64,000 bases of DNA from Alcaligenaceae bacterium (GTDB lineage Bacteria; Pseudomonadota; Gammaproteobacteria; Burkholderiales; Burkholderiaceae_B). The notes under the pieces were generated by a model, which made no database searches, had not been told where the DNA came from, and saw nothing but the letters and a program-made list of their open reading frames with translations. The position numbers were made by a program, and so were the translations under genes. Positions 24,485 through 34,200 of the stretch are shown here, piece by piece. Numbering within the stretch: the first letter of the stretch is position 1; each line of letters begins with the position of its first letter. The DNA is taken from NCBI GenBank assembly GCA_013416435.1, contig JACCEN010000006.1:62001-126000 (forward strand), written 5' to 3'.

Positions 24485-26032
24485 CTAGCATTGCTCGCCG
24501 GGCGGGATGATGCCCCAATTCAGGTCGATCAAGGGGCTTTTTTCCGATGACCATCGAAGGTCGATACGGCCTTGTATCGGCGCCGCGGCATGAAGCGCCT
24601 TCAGGACAGGATCAGGTTCGCCGCGGGTTTCATGGCTGTACACCACCATGGCGCCGCAGGCGAGGGGCCTGGATTCGTCGAGCCAGGGCGATTCTTCGAG
24701 TTTCCCGTTGATGAATACCTGGGTGCTCATCCCGCGATGGATGGCGATGTTGCCGCCGAGCCAGGTGTCCGATGCCACCAGCGTCATTGGAACTTGCGGC
24801 ACGTGCTGCTGCCAGATGTCGTTCAATTGCTGCGAGATGGTGGCGCCCGGAAAAGTCGAGCGCGTATCGCGGCCCGTGTGCCAGGCCAAGGGGCCGCGGG
24901 CAAGCGCGTAGCCGGCCGCGATGAGCACATGCACGGCAATGCACAAGACGGCGATGCGGCGCAGATTGATCCGCTCGTCGCCGCGCATCCACCACAGCAA
25001 ATAGAAGCCGTAGAGTATGAAGAACGTCGTTCCCCATGACGCCACCAGCCTGGTTCCCAGCACGGCGGAGATCAGCATCGTGGAGAGCACGGGCGCGAGG
25101 CCGATCCAGAGCAGGAAGGAGCGGTCCCAATCGGTAAACTGCGCGCCGTAGCGCTCCGCCGCCTTTGCACGCACGCCATGGCTGCGCTGGTCCCAAAAAT
25201 ACCAGGCCAGCCATGCCACCAGCATGGGGCTCAAGCGGGCAAGCTGGTCCAGCGCGAAACTCAGCAAATGCTTGAGCGCCTGTAGATGGCCTCCCGCTTC
25301 GAGCGAGTTGTCGGCGTAGCGCAAGGGCATGAACGCATTGGCCGCCAGCCAATAAAGATGAGGCGACACGGTGATTGCAAAGGTCAGCAGGGCGAGGGCA
25401 AGGCCTTTCAGGTTGCGCGCATCACGAAAGCTGCCCTGCCGGAGCATGAACAGGAAAAAAGCCGCGAACTGAATGACGGCGCTGTACTTGGTCTGGATCG
25501 ATAGCCCGGAAACCAGGCCCAGCCACGCCCAGGCGCTCAATTTGTGGAATCTCAAGGCGCGGTAAAGCAGCCATGTGCTCGCCGCCACAGACCACAATTG
25601 AGCTGTGTTGTGGTTATAGATGGTGCCGCGCAATGAAAAATAAATGCTGACCGAAACCAGCATCATGGCCATGAAGGCTTTGCGCGGGGTGGTGAATTCG
25701 CGTCCGAGCAGCCACAGAAACCAGAGCGCAAGCGCGGACATCAGTTGTCCCGCAAAGAAGGGCAGCCACACCGGACGGCCGAAAATCTGCGTCAGGAAGT
25801 ACATGAGCCACGAGGGCGCAGGCGGATGCTTGGTATAGCCCAATTCCAGGCTGGATGCCCAGACGAGTTCTTCCAGGCCGTCGAGATCCGGCGCTTGGTG
25901 ACTGATTCCGCATAGCAGCGTCCACAGCACCACCATGCCGGCCAGATAAAGCGCGACTTGGAGATCGAGTCCACTGGCTGACACGCCGGAGTGCCGCGGC
26001 GTGTCGCCGGGATGGAAGGTGCGCGTCGTCAT
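24485..26032 (-). CDS. Glycosyltransferase family 39 (ArnT/PMT-like) membrane protein
   Basis: 515 aa with about ten hydrophobic segments and a soluble C-terminal part (about 400-515). An acidic first periplasmic loop (DLDGLEELVWASSLELGYTK, about 43-62) is typical of GT-C enzymes that move a sugar from a polyprenyl-phosphate donor; the ArnT/PMT relation is clear but acceptor and sugar are unknown. Start 26032 forms an ATGA overlap with the OPT transporter stop, so translation is coupled. Confidence 0.85.
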   Translation of the reverse strand: MTTRTFHPGDTPRHSGVSASGLDLQVALYLAGMVVLWTLLCGISHQAPDLDGLEELVWASSLELGYTKHPPAPSWLMYFLTQIFGRPVWLPFFAGQLMSALALWFLWLLGREFTTPRKAFMAMMLVSVSIYFSLRGTIYNHNTAQLWSVAASTWLLYRALRFHKLSAWAWLGLVSGLSIQTKYSAVIQFAAFFLFMLRQGSFRDARNLKGLALALLTFAITVSPHLYWLAANAFMPLRYADNSLEAGGHLQALKHLLSFALDQLARLSPMLVAWLAWYFWDQRSHGVRAKAAERYGAQFTDWDRSFLLWIGLAPVLSTMLISAVLGTRLVASWGTTFFILYGFYLLWWMRGDERINLRRIAVLCIAVHVLIAAGYALARGPLAWHTGRDTRSTFPGATISQQLNDIWQQHVPQVPMTLVASDTWLGGNIAIHRGMSTQVFINGKLEESPWLDESRPLACGAMVVYSHETRGEPDPVLKALHAAAPIQGRIDLRWSSEKSPLIDLNWGIIPPGEQC

Positions 26033-28047
26033 GGCCGGAGGGCGCGCTTGATGAAAATGAAGCACATGCCTACGAACGCGATCAGTCCGACGAGCTTCGC
26101 GGTCGGGATGAACTCGGGGCCGGCCAGCGCCAAAGGCGCATCGCTGCCACCCGAACCCACCGAGACGACGATGATCATTGCCAGGGCGACGCCGACCAGG
26201 CTCTCACCGACGATCAGGCCCGACGCAAAAAGCGTTCCTTTGCGCTCAGCCTGCTCCAGCCTCGGTGCCGCGTCTTCGCCGGTCTTGCTTGCGGAAGCCC
26301 GGACGCGCTTCTTCACGAACCACGAAATGAGCGTGCCGACGAACAGAGCAGTAACGATGGATGGCGGAAGGTACAGACCCATGGCAACCGCCAGGGACGG
26401 CAACCGCAGTGTGCGGGTGGAACGGGCAAGGACCGTGTCCAGAATGATGACGGCAATGCCGCCGCCGACGCCGATCAGGATGTAGGACCAATCCAGGGTA
26501 TGCGCGAACAGGCCATTGGCGATGGTGATCATGAGCGTGGCTTGCGGCGCGGCCAGCGCCTGCGACGGGTCCATGTCCGCGCGCGGCAGGGCGCCGATGA
26601 AACCGTAGGCATTGTACAGGAGCTCCAGCACGGGCGGAATGGCCAGCGCGCCCACCACGCAGCCGATGATCAACGCCGCTTGCTGCTTCCAGGGCGTGGC
26701 ATGCACCAGCCAGCCTGTTTTCAGGTCTTGAAGATTGTCGTTGGAAATCGCGGCGATGGCCACCACGACGGAGGCGCAGAAAATGGCTAGGGCGGTGAAG
26801 AACCGAACGTGCTGTTCGTTGTCGAGCATGTCCTGCGCCTGCCCGATGCCGATGAAGATCATCGAGACGGCCAGAATGGAGATGACGGCAATGCCCGATA
26901 TTGGACTGGTGGACGACCCCACGAGCCCCGCCATGTAGCCGCAGGCGGCGGCCACCAGAAAGCCCAGCAGGAAGGACAGCAAGGTGCCCGCCACGACCAG
27001 TGTCCAGGCCATCGACGCCGGCAGATCCGAGTCCGCCACGAAGGAGTAGAAGGTGGCCATCAGCAGGACGATCATCAGGATGGTGGTCCGCAGCAAGGTC
27101 CGGGGAGACAGATCGGTATCGGTGCGTGCGACGCTGCTGGACCCGGGGCCGCTTCTCAGTACCGACAAGGAAATGCGCATGCCTTCGTACATCGGCTTGA
27201 TCAAGGTGAGCAAGGTCCAGATTGCCGCAACCGCGATCATGCCTGCGCCGATGAGGCGGACCTTGGATACCCAGATGTCGGTGGCGAAAGCAGCAAGAGT
27301 GGCGCCTTCCGGCATGGGGGTGAGGGTGGTGAGCCAGGGGACGGCGACGCCCCAGGAAAGGAACACACCGAACAGCATGGCGATGCCGCCGGTGATGCCC
27401 ACGAGATAGCCTGCGCCGACAAGGGCGAAAGAAAAGCCGATCGGCAGTTGGAAGATGGCGCGCCCGGCGCTGAACCAATAGCCTGCGCCATCCGATGCAA
27501 GCTTGAAGCCGTTGGCCACCAAGCTGAATATGCCGGCCAGCGCGCTGCCGGCGAGGATGTCGCGCAGGCCCTGCGCTTTCCGCTTGCCGGACGTTTCTTC
27601 ATCGGTGTGGCCGGCGCGCAGGATTTCAGCTGCCGCGACGCCTTCGGGATAGGGAAGTTCGCTTTTGACGACCAGGGCGTGCCGCAACGGTACGGTGAAC
27701 ACCACGCCCAGGATGCCGCCGCAGGCGCAGATCATGGCGGTTTCCAGCAAGGGAAAGCCTTGCCAGTATCCCATCATCAGCAGCGCCGGCAGGACGAAGA
27801 TAATGGCCGAGAGCGTCCCGGCTGCGGAGGCCTGCGTTTGAACGATGTTGTTCTCAAGGATATTGGAATCCTTGAAGGCGCGCAGCAGCGTCATGGAAAT
27901 GACGGCGGCAGGTATCGACGAGGCGAACGTCAGGCCGACCTTGAGTCCGAGATAGACGTTGGACGCTGTAAAGACAAGGGTGATGATGGCGCCGAGGATG
28001 ATACCCCGCAGGGTGAGTTCTCTGAGCGACGTGGCGGTGGCGGGCAT
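26029..28047 (-). CDS. OPT family oligopeptide/metal-chelate transporter
   Basis: 672 aa with about 14-16 hydrophobic segments. OPT signatures: TLRGIILGAIITLVFTASNVY (partly, about 11-31), GLTFASSIPAAVISM and a Gly-rich repeated core. Prokaryotic OPT proteins import peptides or metal-chelate complexes with protons; the substrate is not predictable. Coupled to the GT39 gene by ATGA overlap. Start 28047 follows the family's usual short N-terminus. Confidence 0.88.
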   Translation of the reverse strand: MPATATSLRELTLRGIILGAIITLVFTASNVYLGLKVGLTFASSIPAAVISMTLLRAFKDSNILENNIVQTQASAAGTLSAIIFVLPALLMMGYWQGFPLLETAMICACGGILGVVFTVPLRHALVVKSELPYPEGVAAAEILRAGHTDEETSGKRKAQGLRDILAGSALAGIFSLVANGFKLASDGAGYWFSAGRAIFQLPIGFSFALVGAGYLVGITGGIAMLFGVFLSWGVAVPWLTTLTPMPEGATLAAFATDIWVSKVRLIGAGMIAVAAIWTLLTLIKPMYEGMRISLSVLRSGPGSSSVARTDTDLSPRTLLRTTILMIVLLMATFYSFVADSDLPASMAWTLVVAGTLLSFLLGFLVAAACGYMAGLVGSSTSPISGIAVISILAVSMIFIGIGQAQDMLDNEQHVRFFTALAIFCASVVVAIAAISNDNLQDLKTGWLVHATPWKQQAALIIGCVVGALAIPPVLELLYNAYGFIGALPRADMDPSQALAAPQATLMITIANGLFAHTLDWSYILIGVGGGIAVIILDTVLARSTRTLRLPSLAVAMGLYLPPSIVTALFVGTLISWFVKKRVRASASKTGEDAAPRLEQAERKGTLFASGLIVGESLVGVALAMIIVVSVGSGGSDAPLALAGPEFIPTAKLVGLIAFVGMCFIFIKRALRP

Positions 28048-28129
28048 TGTAGGCGTATCGAGTGCGTGATAAAAAGACGGGGACTGCGCATGCCGGAGCA
28101 TGCGCCGATTCGGACTGCGGCAAACAAAA

Positions 28130-28154
28130 CGAATTGTAACTGCAGTTCTTAATT
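28130..28154 (+). promoter_or_regulatory. Symmetric sequence upstream of nirK
   Basis: A perfect 10-bp palindrome AACTGCAGTT lies inside GAATT and AATTC flanks, about 25-50 bases before the nirK start. It could be an operator. It does not match the FNR/NnrR pattern TTGAT-N4-ATCAA, which I did not find here. Confidence 0.25.
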
Positions 28155-28178
28155 CAACGTAGCAAGGAAGGAAGAATC

Positions 28179-29591
28179 ATGGGGATTGTGTTGAGCCATA
28201 CCTTTAGACGGCTATGCCTGTTTCTAATGGCGGCCGTATTGTATGCGGTGGGTAGCGCTGCATGGGCGGCACACGAATCGCATGCCGCCGCGTCGGTCAC
28301 GTATACGCCGGACATCACTTTTACTCTGCGCACCAATATCGCAGACGGCAAGCTCGTGTTCGTGGGCGATGCCGGCACCATAAAGGGCAAAGTGAATCCC
28401 GACCTCCAGGTACCGGAAAACGCCGTGGTCCAGATCAACCTCATCAACGGCGATGGCGCCATTCACGACATTGCCGTGCCTGAATTCTCCGCCAAGTCCG
28501 ACAACCTGACGGGCAAGGGGGCATCGACCGCCATCGTCTTCCGCGCCAACAAGAATGGCGTGTTCGAATACTTATGCACCCTGCCCGGCCACAAGGCGGC
28601 GGGCATGTTCGGCAAGCTGATCGTAGGCGAACCCATACAGCAGGCCGAAAGCCAGGGTCTGGACATCGCCCAGGATCCCACCGCTGTCGGCGAACCGGTC
28701 GGCAAGCGTGAGCCCAAGCACATCACCTTCGATCTGGAAACCACGGAAGTCGTGGGCCAGCTGGCGGAAGGCAGCACCTACAAGTACTGGACGTTCAATG
28801 ACAAGGTTCCCGGTCCTTTCCTGCGCATCCGGGTCGGTGACACGGTAACCGTGAACGTCGCCAACGCGAAGGACTCCTCCCATATCCACTCGGTCGATTT
28901 CCATGCGGTGACGGGCCCCGGTGGCGGCGCGGCGGTAACGCAGGTGCCTCCAGGGCAAACCAAGAGCTTTACCTTCAAGGCGCTGCATCCCGGCTTGTAC
29001 GTGTACCACTGCGCAACGCCCATGGTCGCGCAGCACATCACCAATGGCATGTACGGCATGGTGCTGGTCGAGCCTGAAGAAGGCTTGTCCAAAGTCGATC
29101 GCGAGTTCTATGTCATGCAGGGTGAGCTCTATACCGCACAGAAGCATGGTTCGCTCGGCCTGCAAGAGTTCTCGCTTGAAAAGCTGCTGGACGAAAAGCC
29201 CGAGCACCTGATGTTCAACGGGACCATGGGCGCGCTGTCCGATAAATACAAGCTGAAGGCCGAGGTCGGCGAAACCGTGCGCATTTTCTTCGGCGTGGGC
29301 GGCCCCAACCTGACGTCCAGCTTCCACGTCATCGGCGAAGTGTTCGATCGCGTCTACAACCAGGGCTCCTTGACCAGCCCCCCGCTGACCGACGTGCAGA
29401 CCACCACCGTGGCACCGGGCGGCGCGACCATGGTGGAGTTCAAGGTCGACGTGCCGGGCAACTATATTCTGGTCGACCATGCCCTGTCGCGCGTCGAAAA
29501 AGGCTTGTCCGGCATACTGTCCGTGACCGGCAAGGAAGACCACTCCATCTTCCATTCCAAAGAACCCATTGATCCGAACTCCGGCCATTAA
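28179..29591 (+). CDS. nirK: Copper nitrite reductase with extra N-terminal cupredoxin domain
   Basis: 470 aa, periplasmic, signal peptide about 1-31. Reduces nitrite to nitric oxide in denitrification. Residues about 40-150 form an added cupredoxin with a full type 1 copper set: His96, Cys133, His138 and Met143. The NirK core follows: type 1 ligands His237, Cys278, His286, Met291; type 2 ligands His242, His277, His434; catalytic Asp240 and His383. This N-terminally tethered layout is known from Hyphomicrobium-type NirK. AAGGAAGGAAGAATC gives a strong ribosome site. It stands alone, with no norB, nirV or NO-sensing regulator next to it. Confidence 0.95.
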   Translation: MGIVLSHTFRRLCLFLMAAVLYAVGSAAWAAHESHAAASVTYTPDITFTLRTNIADGKLVFVGDAGTIKGKVNPDLQVPENAVVQINLINGDGAIHDIAVPEFSAKSDNLTGKGASTAIVFRANKNGVFEYLCTLPGHKAAGMFGKLIVGEPIQQAESQGLDIAQDPTAVGEPVGKREPKHITFDLETTEVVGQLAEGSTYKYWTFNDKVPGPFLRIRVGDTVTVNVANAKDSSHIHSVDFHAVTGPGGGAAVTQVPPGQTKSFTFKALHPGLYVYHCATPMVAQHITNGMYGMVLVEPEEGLSKVDREFYVMQGELYTAQKHGSLGLQEFSLEKLLDEKPEHLMFNGTMGALSDKYKLKAEVGETVRIFFGVGGPNLTSSFHVIGEVFDRVYNQGSLTSPPLTDVQTTTVAPGGATMVEFKVDVPGNYILVDHALSRVEKGLSGILSVTGKEDHSIFHSKEPIDPNSGH

Positions 29592-29597
29592 TGGATA

Positions 29598-29743
29598 GGG
29601 TCAGACCTGATGGGGTCTGACCCTGCCTCTGTTCCTGGGGTCAGACCCCGTACGGGGTCTGACCCCTCAACACGCTTCAGGTGTTCCTGGATTCGGAGCC
29701 CGCGCTTATTTCTGGGGTCAGACCCCCTACGGGGTCTGACCCC
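29598..29743. repeat. Palindromic repeat cluster 5 (three copies)
   Basis: Copies at 29598-29623 (shortened, outer pair A and T), 29637-29666 (centre GTAC) and 29714-29743 (centre CTAC). Between two plus-strand genes, nirK and the stress-domain membrane protein. Confidence 0.93.
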
Positions 29744-29811
29744 TCAACATGCTTCAGGCACAAAGATTGCTGCCGCTCCGTGGAGGGCTTATGCCGCACC
29801 AGGAGCATCGT

Positions 29812-30342
29812 ATGGTATGGAATGTTTTGTTTGGCGAACGCTCGACGACGAAAATCGCCGCGGTCTTTGACACCGAGCAAGGCGCAGCCACAGCCGCAGC
29901 GGCGATTCATTCCAACGCTCATCTGCAGGCCGCCCAGATCCGCCTGATAAAGCCGTACGAAAAGGATTACGCCAAGAAAATCGAACCCGAGCCGCAAGGC
30001 ATCGTGCGCACCGCGTTGCGTGCGCATCTGTTGCTTGGCGTGGCGGGGGCGGTGATCGCCATTGTCGGCTGGGGATTGCTGTATCTCATCGGAATCATGG
30101 CGATCACGTCCACGCCGCTGGGCAGTCTTGCCGTCTTCGTCTTCTTCGGTGCGATCGCGGGCATGCTGCTGGGCGGGCTCGTGACCGCCAGGCCCGACCA
30201 CCAACTGGTCATACAGCGCGTGCAGACCGCAACGCAGGAAGGAAGATGGTCCTTGCTGATACATCCACGAACGCCCAGGCAGTGCGACGATGTAATGGCT
30301 GCCTTGTCAGGCATCGATGCCGAGGTCACGCGCAGTGTCTGA
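29812..30342 (+). CDS. Membrane protein with YflT-like (general stress 17M) N-terminus
   Basis: 176 aa. The N-terminal part (KIAAVFDTEQGAATAAAAIH, about 12-31) resembles the ferredoxin-like domain that brings paired residues together in heat-induced YflT-like proteins. Two hydrophobic segments follow (about 80-105 and 112-135, the latter Gly-rich: GMLLGGLV). Two starts have ribosome sites: 29812 (AGGAG) and 29791 (GGAGG). Function unknown. Convergent with the globin gene. Confidence 0.7.
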   Translation: MVWNVLFGERSTTKIAAVFDTEQGAATAAAAIHSNAHLQAAQIRLIKPYEKDYAKKIEPEPQGIVRTALRAHLLLGVAGAVIAIVGWGLLYLIGIMAITSTPLGSLAVFVFFGAIAGMLLGGLVTARPDHQLVIQRVQTATQEGRWSLLIHPRTPRQCDDVMAALSGIDAEVTRSV

Positions 30343-30375
30343 AGCGCCTTGAGTGCATCGGCCGCCATGCGGCGA

Positions 30376-30780
30376 TCATTCTTCCCGATTGCGCATCCAA
30401 TCGGCGGTGTGCCGGAAGGAGGGCAGCAGGTGTTGCCGCAGCGCTTCGTCCACGTCGATATCGATCATGGCCTGGTCCATGCATGCAACCCACTGGTCCC
30501 GTTCCGGGGTTCCGATAGAGAACGGCAGATGCCTGGCCCTGAGCATGGGATGACCGACCCGATCCATATAATACGAAGGACCACCCAGCCAGCCGCAAAG
30601 AAACCAGAACAAGCGTTCTCTGGCATGGCTCAGATCGGGACCATGAGCGGCGCGCAGGGCGGCGTACCGAGGCTCGAGGTCCATCAGATCGTAGAAGCGC
30701 TCGACCAGGGCAAGCACGCGGTCTTCGCCGCCCAGCCACTCGTAAGGCGTATCGAAAGTTTGTTTGGCTTGGTTTTCCAT
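30376..30780 (-). CDS. Group II truncated hemoglobin
   Basis: 134 aa. Family pattern: GGEDRVLALVERFYDLMD (about 17-34), LFWFLCGWLGGPSYYMDRVG, and the proximal heme ligand His84 within RARHLPF. Group II (GlbO-like) globins bind O2 or NO and take part in oxygen handling or NO detoxification. Close to nirK (1 kb), which produces NO; this functional link is an inference. Confidence 0.9.
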   Translation of the reverse strand: MENQAKQTFDTPYEWLGGEDRVLALVERFYDLMDLEPRYAALRAAHGPDLSHARERLFWFLCGWLGGPSYYMDRVGHPMLRARHLPFSIGTPERDQWVACMDQAMIDIDVDEALRQHLLPSFRHTADWMRNREE

Positions 30781-30803
30781 GGCCGGAAGTATAGCGTCAG
30801 GCG

Positions 30804-30876
30804 AGGGTCAGACCCCGTATGGGGCCTGACCCTTTCCACCTTAGCCGGGGTCAGACCCCGTATGGGGTCTGACCCC
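30804..30876. repeat. Palindromic repeat cluster 6 (two copies)
   Basis: Copies at 30804-30832 (outer pair A and T, one C for T change inside) and 30847-30876 (centre GTAT), between two minus-strand genes. The metE stop codon begins one base after the second copy. Confidence 0.93.
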
Positions 30877-30877
30877 C

Positions 30878-33160
30878 CTAGGCCTGGCGCAAGGTTTGCG
30901 CCGCCGCCACCATGTTCTTCAGCGCCGGAATCACTTCGGCCCAGGCGCGGGTCTTCAGGCCGCAATCCGGATTCACCCAAAGCCGTTCCGCGGGGATGCG
31001 CTGGCTCGCCTTCTTCATGAGTTCGACGATGTGCTCCTGCGTCGGGATATTGGGCGAGTGGATGTCATAGACACCGGGGCCGATCTCGTTCGGATAATTG
31101 AAATTGTCGAACGCATCCAGCAGCTCCATGTCCGAGCGCGAGGTCTCGATGGTGATGACATCCGCGTCCATGTCCGCGATCGAGGCGATGATGTCGTTGA
31201 ACTCCGAATAGCACATATGCGTATGGATCTGAGTGTCATCCTTGACGCCGTTCGCCGTGATGCGGAATGATTCCACCGCCCAGTCCAGGTATTCCAGCCA
31301 TTGCGATTTGCGCAGGGGCAGGCCTTCGCGCAGCGCCGCTTCGTCGATCTGAATGACATGCACGCCGGCTTTTTCCAGATCCAGCACCTCCTGGCGGATG
31401 GCCAGTGCCAATTGGAAGCATGACACGGAACGAGGCTGGTCGTCGCGCACGAACGACCAGTTCAGGATGGTGACGGGTCCGGTCAACATGCCCTTCATGG
31501 GTTTCTGCGTCAGCGTCTGGGCATAGGTGATCCATTCGACCGTCATGGCCTTGGGACGGGTAATGTCGCCGAACAGAATAGGCGGCTTCACGCAGCGCGA
31601 GCCATAGGACTGGACCCAGCCGAACTGGCTGAAGGCATAGCCTTCCAGCTGCTCGCCGAAGTATTCCACCATGTCGTTGCGCTCTGCTTCGCCATGCACC
31701 AGTACGTCCAGGCCCAGAGCTTCCTGCTCGCGGACCGAGCGTGCAATCTCGGCTTGCATGGCATCTTTGTATGCCGCCGGATCGAGATCCCCCTTGCGGA
31801 ACTGCTGGCGAGCCTGGCGGATTTCAGCCGTCTGCGGGAAGGATCCGATGGTGGTCGTGGGGAAGGCGGGCAGCCTGAGCAGCTCGGCCTGCTTCTCCGC
31901 GCGCTGGGAGTACGGGCTTTTACGCCTGCCCAGGGCGGCATCGATGCCGGCAAGCGCTGCCTTGACTTCGGGCTTGTTCACGCGTGGCGAATTGCGGCGG
32001 GAGGCGATGGCCGCCTGGTTCGCCTGGAGTTCCGGCTGGACCGAAGCGCGGCCGGTATTGAGCGCGCGAGCCAGCAGCTTGATTTCGTCGAGCTTCTGCA
32101 GGGCAAACGCGAGCCAGGACCGGATGTCGGCATCGAGCGCCGTTTCGCTGTCCAGGTCCACCGGAACGTGCAGCAGCGAGCACGAAGGGGCGATCCACAA
32201 GCGGGCGCCGAGCTTCGCATGTATGGGTTCAAGCAGGTCCAGCACCCGGTTGAGATCGGTCTTCCAGATATTGCGGCCGTTGACCACTCCGAGGGAAAGC
32301 ACTTTGTCGCCGGGCAGGGCGGCGATGGCGGGCTGGATGTCCGCCGCGCCATTGATGGCGTCGATGTGCAGGCCCTGCACCGGCAGGGCGCAGGCCAGGG
32401 GCAGGTTTTCCAGCAGTTGGCCGAAATAAGTGGCCAGCAGTATCTTGATCTTGCCGGTGTCCAGAGCCTGGTAAGCGGAGGCATAGGCTTGCTTCCACGC
32501 CGGTTCCAGTTCCGTGACCAGCGCGGGTTCGTCGATTTGCACCCACTCCGCACCGCGGGAAGCGAGTTCTTCCAGCAGCTTCACATAGACGGGCAGCAGA
32601 CGAGGCAGGAGATCGAGGCGACTGGAGCCGTCCTTGGCCTTGCCGATGAACAGATAACTGAGGGGGCCGAGAATCACCGGCTTGGCCGAGATCCCGAGTT
32701 CACGCGCCTCGTCGAGCTGCGCCACGAGACGGGATGCATCCAGCGAAAAGCTGGTGGACGCGCTGAATTCCGGCACGATGTAGTGGTAGTTGGTATCGAA
32801 CCACTTGGTCATTTCGCCGGCCTGTACGCCATGGCTGCAACCGCAGTCGCCATGAGATGCCGAGCGGCCGCGCGCCACGCGGAAGTAATTGTCCAGCGCA
32901 TCTCCCTGGAAGTCCTGTACTCGCTCGGGCAGATTGCCCAGCGTGAAGCTCATGTCTAGAACCTGGTCGTAGAAAGAGAAGTCGCCCACGGGCAGCAAGT
33001 CCAGTCCTTGCTGCTTGCTCCAGTGCGTCTTGCGCAATTCGCGTGCTGTTTCCCGGAGCGCATCGCGACTGGATTTGCCGTTCCAGTATGCTTCCAGCGC
33101 AAATTTGAGTTCGCGGCGTGCGCCGATACGGGGAAAGCCCAGATTGTGTGTCGTTACCAT
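30878..33160 (-). CDS. metE: Cobalamin-independent methionine synthase
   Basis: 760 aa, full length. Transfers a methyl group from 5-methyltetrahydropteroyl-triglutamate to homocysteine. N-terminal half-barrel starts [14 protein letters not shown]. The C-terminal catalytic barrel has [22 protein letters not shown] (zinc-site His, Glu and Cys region), [13 protein letters not shown] and NPDCGLKTR (zinc Cys). Divergent from a metR-like LysR gene 110 bases away, which probably activates it. Confidence 0.95.
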   Translation of the reverse strand: MVTTHNLGFPRIGARRELKFALEAYWNGKSSRDALRETARELRKTHWSKQQGLDLLPVGDFSFYDQVLDMSFTLGNLPERVQDFQGDALDNYFRVARGRSASHGDCGCSHGVQAGEMTKWFDTNYHYIVPEFSASTSFSLDASRLVAQLDEARELGISAKPVILGPLSYLFIGKAKDGSSRLDLLPRLLPVYVKLLEELASRGAEWVQIDEPALVTELEPAWKQAYASAYQALDTGKIKILLATYFGQLLENLPLACALPVQGLHIDAINGAADIQPAIAALPGDKVLSLGVVNGRNIWKTDLNRVLDLLEPIHAKLGARLWIAPSCSLLHVPVDLDSETALDADIRSWLAFALQKLDEIKLLARALNTGRASVQPELQANQAAIASRRNSPRVNKPEVKAALAGIDAALGRRKSPYSQRAEKQAELLRLPAFPTTTIGSFPQTAEIRQARQQFRKGDLDPAAYKDAMQAEIARSVREQEALGLDVLVHGEAERNDMVEYFGEQLEGYAFSQFGWVQSYGSRCVKPPILFGDITRPKAMTVEWITYAQTLTQKPMKGMLTGPVTILNWSFVRDDQPRSVSCFQLALAIRQEVLDLEKAGVHVIQIDEAALREGLPLRKSQWLEYLDWAVESFRITANGVKDDTQIHTHMCYSEFNDIIASIADMDADVITIETSRSDMELLDAFDNFNYPNEIGPGVYDIHSPNIPTQEHIVELMKKASQRIPAERLWVNPDCGLKTRAWAEVIPALKNMVAAAQTLRQA

Positions 33161-33213
33161 GTCTTGTCATTCATTCTGATCGATAGAAATCGCCATGGTA
33201 GGATGAACAAATC

Positions 33214-33238
33214 ATGAAATAAAATGGTATTGTTTCAT
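33214..33238. promoter_or_regulatory. Inverted repeat in the metE-metR gap, candidate MetR site
   Basis: ATGAAA (33214-33219) and TTTCAT (33233-33238) are 13 nt apart in the AT-rich divergent gap. The half sites contain the TGAA/TTCA of the MetR consensus, though the spacing is longer than the usual five bases. A second symmetric motif, TTCA-TAAAT-TGAA, lies at about 33256-33268 with reversed order. Confidence 0.35.
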
Positions 33239-33270
33239 CGATCGATTATATTTTTTCATAAATTGAAGCC

Positions 33271-34200
33271 ATGCTCGAACGCATCCACCTGGCCATACTC
33301 CGAGAAGTCCGTCGGCAAGGCACGCTCACCGCCGCTGCGGATATTCTTTGCCTGACGCAATCGGCGTTGAGCCATACCGTGAAGAAGCTGGAAGACCAGA
33401 TGGGAACGGCGATCTGGATACGCGAAGGAAGAAAGCTGAGGCTGACGCAGGCAGGCGAGTATCTGCTCAGTGTTGCCGAGCGCGTATTGCCGCAGCTGGA
33501 ACATGCGGAAGGAAGAGTGCGCCAGTATGCACAAGGAGAACGGGGCACCCTTCGGATCGGCATGGAATGCCATCCCTGCTACCAATGGCTGCTGAAGGTC
33601 GTCGCGCCTTATCTTGCAAAATGGCCGGACGTCGATGTAGACGTCAAGCAGAAATTCCAGTTCGGCGGCATCGGGGCGCTGTTCGGCTACGAGATCGACC
33701 TGCTGGTCACGCCTGACCCGCTATACCGGAGCGGGCTGCGCTACGAACCAGTTTTTGATTACGAGCAGGTCCTGGTGGCGGCGGCAAACCATCCGCTGGC
33801 GGCGGCCGAGCATGTCGAGCCCAGGCAGTTGGCCGATCAGGTCTTGATCACCTATCCCGTGGCAATCGACAGGCTGGATATCTATGCCCAGTTCCTCATG
33901 CCGGCCGGCATCATGCCGCGACGGCACAAGGCAATCGAAACCACGGACATCATGCTGCAGATGGTCGAAAGCGGGCGCGGCGTGGCGGCACTGCCACGCT
34001 GGCTCGTCGAGGAATACCAGGAAAAGATGGACTTGCGGGCCATTCGGCTGGGGACTGAAGGTATTGCCAAGCAAATATTCCTGGGCGCGCGCGTGGCCGA
34101 CCGCGATATCGATTATCTGGAGTCGTTCATCGACATGGCACGCAACGGCAAGAAGGAGGGGTCAGACCCCGTACGGGGTCTGACCCCGGCCAAGTCATGA
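33271..34200 (+). CDS. metR: LysR-type regulator, MetR-like
   Basis: 309 aa. HTH at about 1-60 (TLTAAADILCLTQSALSHTVKKLE) and an effector domain with GTLRIGMECHPCYQWLLKV (about 91-109), the segment typical of MetR proteins that sense homocysteine. Divergent from metE. The last 14 residues (EGSDPVRGLTPAKS) are encoded by a palindromic repeat (34158-34187), so the natural C-terminus has been extended by repeat DNA. Confidence 0.9.
   Translation: MLERIHLAILREVRRQGTLTAAADILCLTQSALSHTVKKLEDQMGTAIWIREGRKLRLTQAGEYLLSVAERVLPQLEHAEGRVRQYAQGERGTLRIGMECHPCYQWLLKVVAPYLAKWPDVDVDVKQKFQFGGIGALFGYEIDLLVTPDPLYRSGLRYEPVFDYEQVLVAAANHPLAAAEHVEPRQLADQVLITYPVAIDRLDIYAQFLMPAGIMPRRHKAIETTDIMLQMVESGRGVAALPRWLVEEYQEKMDLRAIRLGTEGIAKQIFLGARVADRDIDYLESFIDMARNGKKEGSDPVRGLTPAKS

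Noticed and set aside
28102-28178. FNR/NnrR box upstream of nirK
   Set aside because: No TTGAT-N4-ATCAA or close variant was found in the short gap.
30684-30980. Short open frames made of repeat DNA (also near 9022, 29610 and 44356)
   Set aside because: They read SDPxxGLTP or VRPRTGSDP from the palindromic repeats and have no independent support.
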